DNA from: Erythrobasidium yunnanense
Taxonomy: Eukaryota > Basidiomycota > Cystobasidiomycetes > Erythrobasidiales > Erythrobasidiaceae
DNA: 64,000 nucleotides
NCBI GenBank assembly: GCA_001600175.1
Contig: BCJC01000001.1
Coordinates: 4,263,652-4,327,651, forward strand
Direction: 5' to 3'
The translations under genes were made by a program, and so were the position numbers. This document shows, one piece after another, positions 54,191 to 64,000 of the stretch (position 1 is the stretch's first letter; each line of letters opens with the position of its first letter). The notes below the pieces were generated by a model that saw only the letters and a program-made list of their open reading frames with translations, searched no databases and was not told the DNA's origin.

Positions 54191-55321
54191 GTCGGTAGTC
54201 TTCAGAAATGTTAGTTGATCAGTAAAAGGGTGTCAGATCTTTCCTGGCATGGACTACCAAGGTCCTGCGCGTCCGTCAGCCACCTCGCCCAAAAAGGCAC
54301 AAACGTTGAAAGCATTGAGCTGGACATTGCAGAATGGCTGTACATGCAAGTCTATCGCTGCTGGAGTCAGTAAAAGCAGGTAGTAGGGATATCGGTCTTC
54401 TGTGGAGAATCAGCGGTCAGGCCTTCAGAAGACATCAGAAGACAAGGGATGAGCCCATCAACATCGGAGAGGAAGCGACATTGATATTGATGATCCCCGG
54501 CATGTTGACCGTAATTCCAGGCTGGAGGTGGCAGAGTTTGGCATGCCGTTGCGACAAGCTAAAAGGTCGGTGGTGTGTCGCCGGTTGTCAGCGTCTAGAG
54601 AAGGGCTGTTCTTGTGTACGATTCAGAGATTGCTTTTCGTTGTTCTTGCAAATACACATCGAGGAAAGCGCATTCGTATCCTGCGCAGTCCGCGAACGTG
54701 AAGTCGAGGCAGAACGATACTTTCGAGGTGAGTCTCGTCGCGTGCTGGCTGGAGGCTGCAGACAGCGAAGAACCTTCATCTGATGCATTGCAGACTGCGC
54801 GTTCTGGTTTGTGCGCAGTCCAGTCCGTGTTTGGCTTGTCTGGAGGGCCCGCTGGATAACGTCGAGAGGTCGAGCGAGCAGAGGCCGTTTTCTCTCGTCA
54901 GAGTTCTAGCATCTCGTAATTGTCCATCTCAAAAGGACGCCTCTTCTGCGCTACCAATCTCAACCGTAGAGATTTGCTGGCGTACGGGCCTTGCGAAAAG
55001 GCTATTCAGTCTCGTAAGGGAGGCGTAAAGAGGTCGTGTTGGACGGTGTTTCCAGGTCTTAGAGGTGAGCTGTCAGGACAGTTTTGTAACGTTTCAGATC
55101 TCCCTCCTTTCCTCTTGCTATCGCCATCCCTTTTCTCCTCATCACAAAAGCGACACCGTCTCGGCCCAAAAGGCTGAAGCGCCGCGTATAGTGGGATACG
55201 GTCTAGCGGACCACAGGGAAGGGAGAGCTTCGTTCCTATCCCAGCAATATCGACACACAAACGCTCAAGATCGTGCTCCAAATCGAAGCGAAGCAAATGG
55301 ACATCGCGAGCTGATACAAAG
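54191..55321. promoter_or_regulatory. long divergent intergenic region (GT92-like / RasGAP)
   Basis: About 1.1 kb with no credible gene. Both genes start outward from it, and the plus-strand part may include a 5' UTR intron of the RasGAP gene; a CT-rich tract occurs near 55100-55140. Short frames on both strands were discarded. Confidence 0.4.
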
Positions 55322-58300
55322 ATGCCCTTACTTGGTAGCTTGGCCTACAAGAATCGCGGTCGCAGCGGCACCAGAGATACCACATCGTACACAGACAGAC
55401 CTGCTAGTGCTGCAAGCACCTATACGCAGAACGAGGTCGACGAGCTCGAGAATTGGCTGTCCAGGCTAGACAGGGACCGCGCTTTACCGTCTAAATCAGC
55501 CCTCACTTCACCACGCTCACCTACGTTCGAACTATCTGGACGCTCAACATTCACCAATCAACTATTCGAAGGAACATTGTTCGCGAGAGATACATCCGGC
55601 GTTGACGGCGATCATCTGCCGCCCGTGCCAGAGGGAACAGATCTTTCAGGATTCGCAAGCGCAAAGGAATATCCTCTCCAGAGACAGCGAAGTATAGCGC
55701 AGCCCGGAGGAAGTGTGCAAGTACCAGATGCTCGAGGCGCCGACGATACAACGAAAGCTGCCAGAAGAAGCTCTTCCATCGTTTCCAGCACTCGACACAA
55801 TAGCGATACATATCACGCAGCAAATCTTAGTACAGCTAGCCGGCTCAAGCGGAAATCTGTGCCTATCCCGCTTGATTTGAACAAGTTATCTCCGGCGACT
55901 TTGCAAGAGGTGGTGGAGGGCGATACTGCGAAGAATACACAAGGGATAGAAGTTGCGAGATCATATGGGAAGGGGAGCATAGGAGGCAATCCAGCCCGAG
56001 ACTTCATCGGCAATCAAGAGAATCGCAATCCGCTGAAGATGTCTTCGCCGGTCTCAACATTCGATCCTACTGCTACAATAGCCTCCTCTCACTCTACCAG
56101 CTCTTTACAGTCAGGCAGGTCGTCCGTTAATCGACCTGGGCGACTTCAGCCTAGGAGCCCTTTCGCATCTCCGCGCCATGATAGAAGACCGTACGCCCAG
56201 TCGATGGCGCGCGATACAGAAGGCGAAGAGGACGATGATGACTCGCTGTTCCCGGATGAGTCTTCAGCCAAGGTCAGGGAAAAGCTCACGGCTGCCCAAA
56301 TCATAGCAGAGCTGGACTCTGAGCCAGTGCACCCGAGACTTAGGAAGGGCAGCAAAGAGTCATTCAACTCTTTCGGTAGCTCAACAAGAAGCCGGCCAGA
56401 ACACCCTCGCGACTCGCTGGAGAGTGCAGCATCCTCCTCGCGAAGCTTTCAGCTGCTAGGCAGGAGCGCTAGTACGAGTCCGAAAGCCTCCCTCAACTCA
56501 TATGCTTCCTCTTCAAGCCAAGTCGCGTCAGGCTCGCAGTCCTATACAAGCCAAATACCGATGAGAAAGCCAAAACTGCAAGCCAGAGATGACAGAGCAG
56601 CCTTCCAGCGGCCCAGGCCTCGCTTCATATCCACTCGATCAGATTCTTCACTCCCAATGGACGAAGATCTCGACCTTCTATCATCCATGCCCGACGTCTA
56701 CTCCGACGAACCAAGCTATCCTTCGCCCACAGAATCGAGACGAGCCAGTCTATCCTCTCTTGGACATTTTCAATTGACGGGAGACCAGACACCGCCAATA
56801 TTCGGGTCCACTCCAGCTCGAGCTCGCAACTCTTTGGCAGTTCCTCCGCCGTTCGCAAGATCGAAGTCGCACGACACTAAGAGCAGTACATCGCTGACAT
56901 CAGTAGGTGCTGACGCACAATCATCGCTAGCGCCTGGGCAGCGGGATATGCAGCAAGTCGTTCTGTTATGGGTACCTGAAGAACAAGCAAGTAGTACAGC
57001 AAGCGGAAAGTCGGGCCAAGGGCATGTCAAAGCTTTGAGCAGGGTGATTCTGAACACTGTGCCCGGCAAGAAGAAGTCATCGCGGCGTAACAGTACGCAG
57101 CTGGTTGGGGCAGGCTTAGTGCCTGCAGATCCAGACAGCCTTTCGAAGGAGAAGGGGAAGCATGTAGCGACAGGTGAGCGTACACTTCAGAGTCGTACAG
57201 AACCGTGTTCCCAGTTGACAGCTCTATATTCGTTCTAGCTACCAATCTATTACCGCTTGGCAGATGGCAGAGGTGTTATGCCGTTCTCAAACCTTCGGGG
57301 GCGTTTACGCTTCTTGATTACACTGACGTGAGCATTGGAAGTCTTGTTTAAGCGTGTAGCTGATGCCCTCTGTCGTGCTGCAGCGGAGTGTCTTACTCTC
57401 TGTACCTCTTACCAGCTTACAACGAACAGATATCCGGCAAATAGACCAGTCTCTTCTCGGTCGTCAACGCTGCTTGGCTATATACGCCAAAGGTGCCGCT
57501 GTTGTGGGAGAATCAACAGGCGCGCCATCTTCGCGATCACATTTCCCAACCTCTCCCTCAGCACCTGAATTCGGATCTTTCGCTTCGATGCAAAGCTCGC
57601 TGCCTGACAGAGGAAAACGTGGGCATTCGCAAAAGGGTCCCGGCCTGGACAGCAATGCCTTTCATACGGTCCATCTGGCCTTCCAGACTTGGGTGATTCT
57701 GCATACATGTACGCTGCCTGCATTCTAATGACACGGAGTGCGCCAGCTGAGGGTGCTTCTTATTGTAACAGGGTTGAGCGCTATGCACGTACACGCTAGA
57801 CCGGAAGTCTACCCATCGCTTCTGGAGGACGCGCCGCATCGATCATCCGATTTGCAGGAAAATTCGCTTTCCGAAGGCGACGATAACGATGCCGAAGAGG
57901 AAACAGCCTCTCTTCGGCAGCAGCAATCGCGCTGGCGTAGGGGCCACAACCGCAATTCTAGCTCCTTCGATGAGCAGGCGCAAAAGCACTTTCGTATCTA
58001 TCGCAACATTACCTTACAGATCAATGAGGCCCGCTTTCTTGCGCCCAACAAGGAGCGGGCATTTTTTCCGACAACCTCCTATTCTCCTCTTCCAAGCATA
58101 CCGTCTCCGACCGTCGGCTTCTCGCCTATGCCATCGCTGCAACATGAGATGCGAAGAAGTGCAAGTATCGCTTCTGGATCTGCTGCTTCTATCGACTCTA
58201 GCGAAGATAGCCTGGCGGCCGCCTCGACGGAAGGCCATCTTGGCCCTCCATCGTCTCTTCGGTCCGTCTCTGGTGGCACGACTACCACATCTACTTCTCA

Positions 58301-60735
58301 ACTACCTCAACAACCCAGATTGCAGAAGAAGCCACATCCTCACGACCCTCAGCAATATCGTGAGGAGAGGGCGAAAGATGCGCTCCACGGAAGGCTTCTC
58401 TACTGCGAAGTATGGTACGAAGGAGATGTCCTTGCTCGTACCTCAACACGCAAAGACGACAGCTCCGTATTTTGGCATGAGGTTTTTCAGCTCAGGTATA
58501 ATTGGTCGTCGTGCATGTTGGCAGTCAGTTACTGACCACGCACCTTCGTAGCAACCTCGGTAGATACCGACATTCGCTCTACATACATGTATGTATCATT
58601 CGAGATGGTGCATTCGCGCTCGTCGGCAAAGTGGAGATCCCTCTAGCAAGCTTCAGACGCGATGTATACGTGGAAGAATGGTTCCCCATCTCGATTCCCG
58701 GCCCGCAAACGGCCTTTCCAGCTGGTACGCACGCCGAAGTCAATCTCAAAATACGTGTTCGAGAGGATTTTACTTTCGATGCCCAAATGTACAAACCGCT
58801 CGAATATGTGAGTCTAAAAGTGTGGCTGTAACCGAGATCTAATTTTACTGATGGCTTTCATAGATGCTGGAAGGGGACGAACACTGCAAGATTTTATACT
58901 CGCTTCTCGGCGAGCCAAGCATAGACATCGACGACATAGTTCCGCACGTGTGCAGAATCGATATCGGGCAGCAGCGGATCTTGAAGCGTCTGACAGCGAT
59001 GGCTCGGCATGAGGTTGCGCATGGTGGAATGACCGCAAGCACTCTCTTCCGTGGTAACAGCCTCCTCACGAAGACCGTCGAATACTATATGCGGCTCGTG
59101 GGATGTGACTGGCTTGATGCTTCGGTAGGCGAAGTCTTGCGTAGGATATGCAAGGAGAGGGTAGCAGTCGAGATAGATCCTACAAGAATCGAAGAATCAG
59201 GTCAGATGAGCTCGCTGCTAGACCAAGTCAGGCTGCTGGAGGACACGACAAATTCGGTATGGTCTGCAATTTATAATGCTCGACACCATTGTCCAGGGTA
59301 AGTGCACCTTTCAAAGGTCGGGCCTTTTTCGTTCACGATACTTACACTTTCTACCAGTGTTTTGCGTGACCTTTTCTGCGACGTACAAGGCATCGTGGAC
59401 AAACATTTCAGCTCGCAAGATCAACTATCGCACATCAGTCCTGCGGAAAAGGAGAAAATGCCCTTTACTAGCATCAGTGCTTTCGTGTTCTTGCGATTCT
59501 TCGTTCCTGCTATTCTGAATCCTCGTCTGTTTGGACTCTGTCCAGCCCAGCCGCCTGATACAGCTACACAACGGACCCTCACGCTGGTAGCGAAAGCACT
59601 GCAAGGCCTGGCAAATATGGCAAGTTTCGGCGGGAAGGAGCCATGGATGTCAGTCATGAACCCTTTCCTGCAAGCCAATCTATCAGGCTTTCAGGATTAC
59701 ATCGCAAACATCTGCCATATGTCCACGTCTGGGCGTGCTGAGTGGACTTCGCCGCTATATGAAGGCTATACGACACCGCTTAGCTGGAGAACGAGTTTAC
59801 GACCCGACATCCTACAGGAAGGCGTGGCTACGTTGCCTCTGTTCTTGGACGTACCACGAGAGCTTGGCTGTCTGGCATCGACGGTCTCACGACTCGTGCC
59901 GAGTCCGCCAGCAGATGAGGATAGCTCGCAAGAACTCCACTATGAATTCGTTCAGCTATGTTACGAGATCAACAACAAGATGCGGAGCAGAGTACGTGCC
60001 GTGGAACGTAGTGGACAGATGCAATCGTCCGGCAAAACTCTTGATGGCCGCGCACTGATTGCGCGTGCGGACACTACACTTCGCTATACCGCATCTAGAT
60101 CCAGAGGAACAACAATATCGCGGAGCACATTTCAGAAACCGTTATTGCAAGCGAACAAAGCGCCCCAGGTCACGGGCACCTCTCCGCATCGACTAGAGGC
60201 TCCTTCGAACTCGCTGGAAAGTCCGACGCGTCATAAGCGCCGTTCTCACACTGTATCTTCGGTGGCAGTCTCTGCTACAGCTTCGTCGCCTCGCAAAGCT
60301 GGACTAGCATCGGAGGTGGATATGTCGTCCGAAATCCTCGAGATACACCTTCCTTCCCATTATAACACCAGCAAGTCACGTTCTCCCCAACCCATCGACT
60401 TCGACAGGCATATCGATCTATCCGCTCGGCGTGGATCAGTTCCTGCCTTGTCCGAACCTCTATCTTCGAACCACAATACACATCTTCCCGGCCAAACCAT
60501 ACACATCTTGTCTACTTCGCCTAGTTCCCCTGCTCTGACACCTCGCGGCAACGCTTTCCCGCAACAATCACCTGCAATACCACCTCCGCCAAAATCACCT
60601 TTCTTCGCCAATCCCGCTGCATCTGCTTCGGCGAACGGGCTGGAGCACGAGATTCAGCAACGCGACGCAGCAGAAGCTATAGCTGCCAAAGAAGCAGACA
60701 AGAAAAAGACAGGCTGGGCGCGCCTGATGCGCTAA
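55322..60735 (+). CDS. Ras GTPase-activating protein with PH-like, C2 and RasGAP domains (Bud2-like)
   Basis: Model: 55322..57173, 57239..57327, 57384..57708, 57772..58495, 58552..58807, 58864..59297, 59358..60735 (1685 codons). It switches off Ras-type GTPases at the membrane. The first 540 residues are Ser-rich and disordered. A PH-like domain follows (LGRWQRCYAVLKPSGAFTLL and a long insertion, to FQTWVILHTW). A C2 segment covers NITLQINEARFL to VNLKIRVREDF. The RasGAP domain has the arginine finger in ASTLFRGNSLLTKTVEYYMR (about residue 1145), then AFVFLRFFVPAILNP (about 1272) and LTLVAKALQGLANMASFGG. A Ser/Pro-rich tail ends it. The order PH-C2-GAP fits fungal Bud2/RASA-type proteins; which GTPase it serves is unknown. 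Confidence 0.9.
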
Positions 60736-60994
60736 GACGACAGGCTCTCACCTTGATGCATTGTACCATTATTCACATGCTACGACTCGGTAGTATTCTA
60801 GTATTCCGGCTTCGCATACACGATAATCAATTAGTATTTGCATAGCAGGTAGTCATTCCTTTAATCTGTTTTTCTGCATCGTAGAGTAGCACAGAGCTTT
60901 TTGATTGCAAGTAATGACACAACAAGGCACTATGATTTCTGAGAAAGGCAATGTACTCTGAGAAAGCGAGGCATATTGCCGAGCCTCTGGCGGA

Positions 60995-62809
60995 TCAACC
61001 TGCTATTCGGTACAGAGCGGATCTTATGTAGTCGAAGCGCCGTTTGACCTTGGCGTAAGGGCTCGATACATCTGAGCCAGAGACATCCTCCTCTTCCGGT
61101 CGATGCCTCTTGCCCAAAGACATCGCGATACTTTGATCCGCTTCGCTGTCCAGGCTAGAGACGTCAGCCTCGTCGGAGCTGAAGGCCATGGAAGGCGCAT
61201 TCCAGTCGTTTGGTTCGTCTCCTTCTCCCTCATCTTCGATCACTGCCTTGTCTGGGCTTCCTGCGAACTCTGGGTGAAGCATGTCTGCATGGCTGACTTG
61301 CCCTAGATGGCCTGCATCCGACCTTGTGGGCGCACATTGTGGATTTACGTAGACCGCTCGATTCGCGCATCTGCGAGACATACTTTAGCGAGCATACGGT
61401 TTGCAAAGCTTTCATTACCGACCTAGCGTTCTTCCAAGCATAATATGACGCCTGCGCAGCTATCTCTTGCTCAATCGAGTCCAGCGGTAAAGCATAGGTC
61501 GCAGGTATGCTAGCTAGCCTCCGGCCATACGTGCTCGCATCTGGCAAGCAAGTCTGAGCATGCAGCCCGATCGCGTCATACTGCTGCGCACTCACTAGCT
61601 CGTAAGCGACTCTCTACTGTGTTGGCCAGCTTTCCCTTCGCTTTCCATGTCTGGAGGTAAGGACCAGGGATCTCGGTGTCCACTCTCCACCAGACAACGC
61701 CCTGCTTGTCTTTTAAGCTGTAGAAGCGCGGCCGCTTGTTCAGGCATTTCCTGCGTACAACATTAGCGAAAAGTACTCGCCAAGAGACCCCTCACACACT
61801 GAACAGTCGCGGCAGTAACATTTCGGTACCTATGTGCATTATGAGCACGATGATTCGTACGTCTTGAGCCAGACTTCGTACTTACCGATACTTCGTATCT
61901 ATCGCTTTCACGATGTCTTCTACGCGTAACATACGTCGGGGAGAGCCAAGTATAGCGCAAGATATTAAGATTCGCCATTCGAAGTGTGGCTTCCACATCC
62001 TTGTCCAATCGAGCAATTGATCCAGGCTTGTAGCATCTTCAGCTTCGCGGTTTAACGCTTACTTCTTTGAGACTGCCTGCGGTGTTGATCTAGCGAAAAC
62101 TGATCGAGCTGTCAGATGGTTCTCGCTTGGAACAAGTCGGTGCCAACTTACGTTTGGTAGATTGATCGCTCGTAAGCACTTTACGTAGCTCCAAGGCCTC
62201 CCTTAGTGCTACTTTGGCCTGCCTCTCCTTCTGCGACAAGAAGGATACATCCGGGTTTACGATCCAGACTTTTGACCCGTCCGGTAAGAAATCTTTCACA
62301 AAGCATGGATGCCGTGCAAGATTACGTTCAATATCTCGTGTCAGGCGAACGAGAACCGCACGTCGATAGCGTCTGCACAAGCGTGTGAGTGGATGCAGTT
62401 TATTTCGGAAGCTAGGAAGGAAGAGCTTACGGGTACGAGCTACGCATAGCGTTGGCGATTTCCTCAGATGTCTTTGCGTCACCGTCAAAGACCATCAAAG
62501 TCTTGCGTATAACCACCTCCAGACGCTCGTTGTTTGCTGGGGCCTCGTCGGCTTCGACATTGGCCGAGCTTTCGCTGGAAGACGCGTCTTGGCACGCGCT
62601 ATCCTCGGACAGCTGTCTTTGTTTGCTACGCTGCCGCGCTGTATGACCTTGGAAAGTCCTGGCCCGAGAAGAAAGGCCTTCGATACTGACGGAGGAAGTC
62701 GAAGCTTCAGAGGAGCTTTCCGAAGAAGATTAGCAGCCATCATGGCACTATAGGATATGGTGAGCGTGACGAACGCGTAGAAGCTGCGCTTGGGGATCAC
62801 AGCGGTCAT
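60995..62809 (-). CDS. unknown protein with two winged-helix-like units
   Basis: Model: complement(60995..61370, 61423..61540, 61596..61750, 61800..61829, 61886..62042, 62152..62372, 62431..62612, 62648..62809), about 466 codons. Unit 1 (about residues 85-165) contains IRKTLMVFDGDAKTSEEIAN, then RAVLVRLTRDIERNLARHP and GSKVWIVNP. Unit 2 (about 195-280) contains WRILISCAILGSPRRMLRVE, then DIVKAIDTKYRYRNVTAAT and LNKRPRFYSLKDKQGVVWW. Each has a helix-helix-helix-hairpin pattern like a small DNA-binding fold. An acidic Ser-rich segment and a basic end (KVKRRFDYIR) follow. The first intron is only 35 nt; the junction 62043..62151 has alternatives (a minor exon within it is possible). Function not recognised; nuclear DNA binding is inferred. 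Confidence 0.6.
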
Positions 62810-63038
62810 GGCAGACTATTTTGCGCGTGGAAAAATGTTGGCTGGATCTGCTGACCGCAGCTGCGCGATGATATTTGAATGAGGAGGTGCAGGGCTTCTT
62901 GAACAAAGATGCTGGTATCGGACGTGATCTCAGTTGTTGCGGTAACAAGCCAAGTGGTGTCGATTGTGGCCAAAGTTGCGAACGGCGAGTATATCACAAC
63001 ATCATATGGAGGACTACTTGAAAGACTATAGGTATGCG

Positions 63039-64000
63039 CTACACTTCCACGCTCTCCTGCCTCTTTCTGGGCTGTCTAGCTACAGCCGGCTGTTTCCTGG
63101 CCGTACTTACCGTTACTACTGGCTTCACCACCTGCGCTTTTCGCACAGCAGCTTTCTTCTTCTTCTTCTGTTGTGTAGTTCTAGGCAGAGCTGCTAGAGC
63201 TGCCTTCGGGATGCGCGGCACGAGGTATTGAGGCTGGACCTGACCGTGCGCATATCGTCGATGTTGCGCGAGCTCATCCTCGTGACCGAATCTCTCTTCG
63301 CACATAAGTAGCTTCTTGTGGTCCGTGTATCCGCAGACATACGGTAATTTGGCTGGTGACGCCAGAATAGTTGTATTATCGTCTTCATCGGAGTCACTGT
63401 CGCCAGACAGAATGATGACATCCTGAGAAGTATCATTTCTGCTAGACACAGCTCCAGCTCGACTGTCTCTGCTGTCCGTACGCTCGAGTGAAGACGTTCT
63501 GCGAGATGAGGCGCCAGAGAAGGCCATCGGTTCCGGCGAAGATGTACCAGCAGCACGAGGTAGTGGCTTCGGCTGTTGAGATGCAGCTAGGGTCGCCGCC
63601 GCTTTACCTTTGATAGACATTGCGCCCGCTCCCTTTCGAGCAGGCGATGGAGGAGGAATAGGAATTTCTGGCGAGGGCAGCCGCAAAGCGGGTCTGCTTG
63701 CGGACTTGGATGGACTCGGACGTGGTCGAGGTGGCTCTTCAGCAAGCTCTGGAGAAGGCGTACGTTCTTTAGGCGAAGGAGGCGGAGTAGGGAGCCTAGG
63801 CAGAGGTTGGGCTGGCCCGAGCATGCTCAGAGCCAATGAATCTTTTCTTCCATTAGCTCTGATAATGTTCCAGCAGTCAGCGGTGGTACTTAACAGTATC
63901 GAGCGTTGTATCGCATCCTACCTTTCCTGGCTCCTTGTATAGTATGCCGCGTGCGTTTCAAGCTCCTTGATGACAGTGTCCAGCGGTGTCTTGCTCAGAT
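63039..64000 (-). CDS. C2H2-type zinc-finger protein, C-terminal part (5' end beyond window)
   Basis: Exons complement(63039..63858, 63922..>64000). The upstream exon reads LSKTPLDTVIKELETHAAYY to the window edge, so the start is outside. The segment has Pro/Ser-rich stretches (LPRLPTPPPSPKERTPSPEL), an acidic SGDSDSDEDDN patch that is SUMO-interaction-like (DVIILSGDSDSDED), and one finger-like sequence: CGYTDHKKLLMCEERF followed by HEDELAQHRRYAH. It closes with a Lys-rich tail (QKKKKKAAVRKAQ). The finger spacing is unusual (long C-x9-C), so the zinc site is plausible but not certain. Probably a chromatin or transcription protein. Confidence 0.65.

Noticed and set aside
1-64000. tRNA and rRNA genes
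   Set aside because: I looked for T-loop-like GGTTCRAnYCC boxes and conserved rRNA stretches and saw none, but this was by eye; a covariance-model scan would decide.

Overview
Nuclear DNA of an intron-rich fungus, most likely a basidiomycete yeast (Pucciniomycotina-like; a guess from gene style, not tested). The reasons are short GT-AG introns (mostly 45-70 nt, a few near 31-36), up to nine introns per gene, a bZIP-DUF3425 factor, a GH10 xylanase with fungal-type architecture, OPT transporters and compact intergenic DNA on both strands. There is no operon structure. No rRNA, tRNA, CRISPR array or intact transposon was recognised. Exon models were built by hand by joining reading frames at splice sites whose phases agree.

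Layout. 1-2.6 kb: tandem pair of SGNH-like type II membrane proteins (-), the first cut by the window edge. 3.2-6.6 kb: gamma-tubulin complex protein GCP2 (+). 6.9-8.3 kb: PEX11-family protein (+). 8.5-9.0 kb: small membrane protein (-), divergent from a TPMT-type thiol methyltransferase (+, 9.1-10.1 kb). 10.4-12.5 kb: bZIP-DUF3425 transcription factor (-). 13.15-13.52 kb: six copies of a 25-bp imperfect palindrome. 13.6-15.2 kb: GH10 xylanase (-). 15.5-16.2 kb: decayed FHIP/RAI16-like remnant (+). 16.2-18.8 kb: unknown, probably mitochondrial protein (-). 19.1-21.0 kb: pyruvate dehydrogenase E1 alpha (-). 21.2-22.6 kb: proteasome alpha3 (-). 22.8-27.2 kb: low-complexity proteins and a single-pass membrane protein (-). 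27.3-29.1 kb: 3-ketoacyl-CoA thiolase (-). 29.4-30.6 kb: alpha/beta hydrolase (-).

31.4-41.3 kb: two paralogous oligopeptide transporters (OPT), facing each other, flank a short secreted protein made of 69-bp tandem repeats that is interrupted by an assembly gap. 42.1-46.5 kb: FG nucleoporin (-). 46.9-47.4 kb: LYR-motif protein (+). 47.4-48.6 kb: divergent protein kinase-like protein (-). 48.9-50.6 kb: DXD sugar transferase (-). 51.0-52.4 kb: TFIIH subunit TFB3/MAT1 (+). 52.7-54.2 kb: GT92-like glycosyltransferase (-). 55.3-60.7 kb: PH/C2/RasGAP protein (+). 61.0-62.8 kb: protein with two winged-helix-like units (-). 63.0 kb to the edge: C2H2-type protein (-), cut by the window.

Most genes are housekeeping. 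The observations most worth following are the repeat-peptide gene between two OPT transporters, the palindrome array beside the xylanase gene, coding micro-exons of 5, 8, 9, 13 and 21 nt in conserved enzymes, a low-complexity insertion in proteasome alpha3, and a kinase-like protein with altered catalytic motifs.
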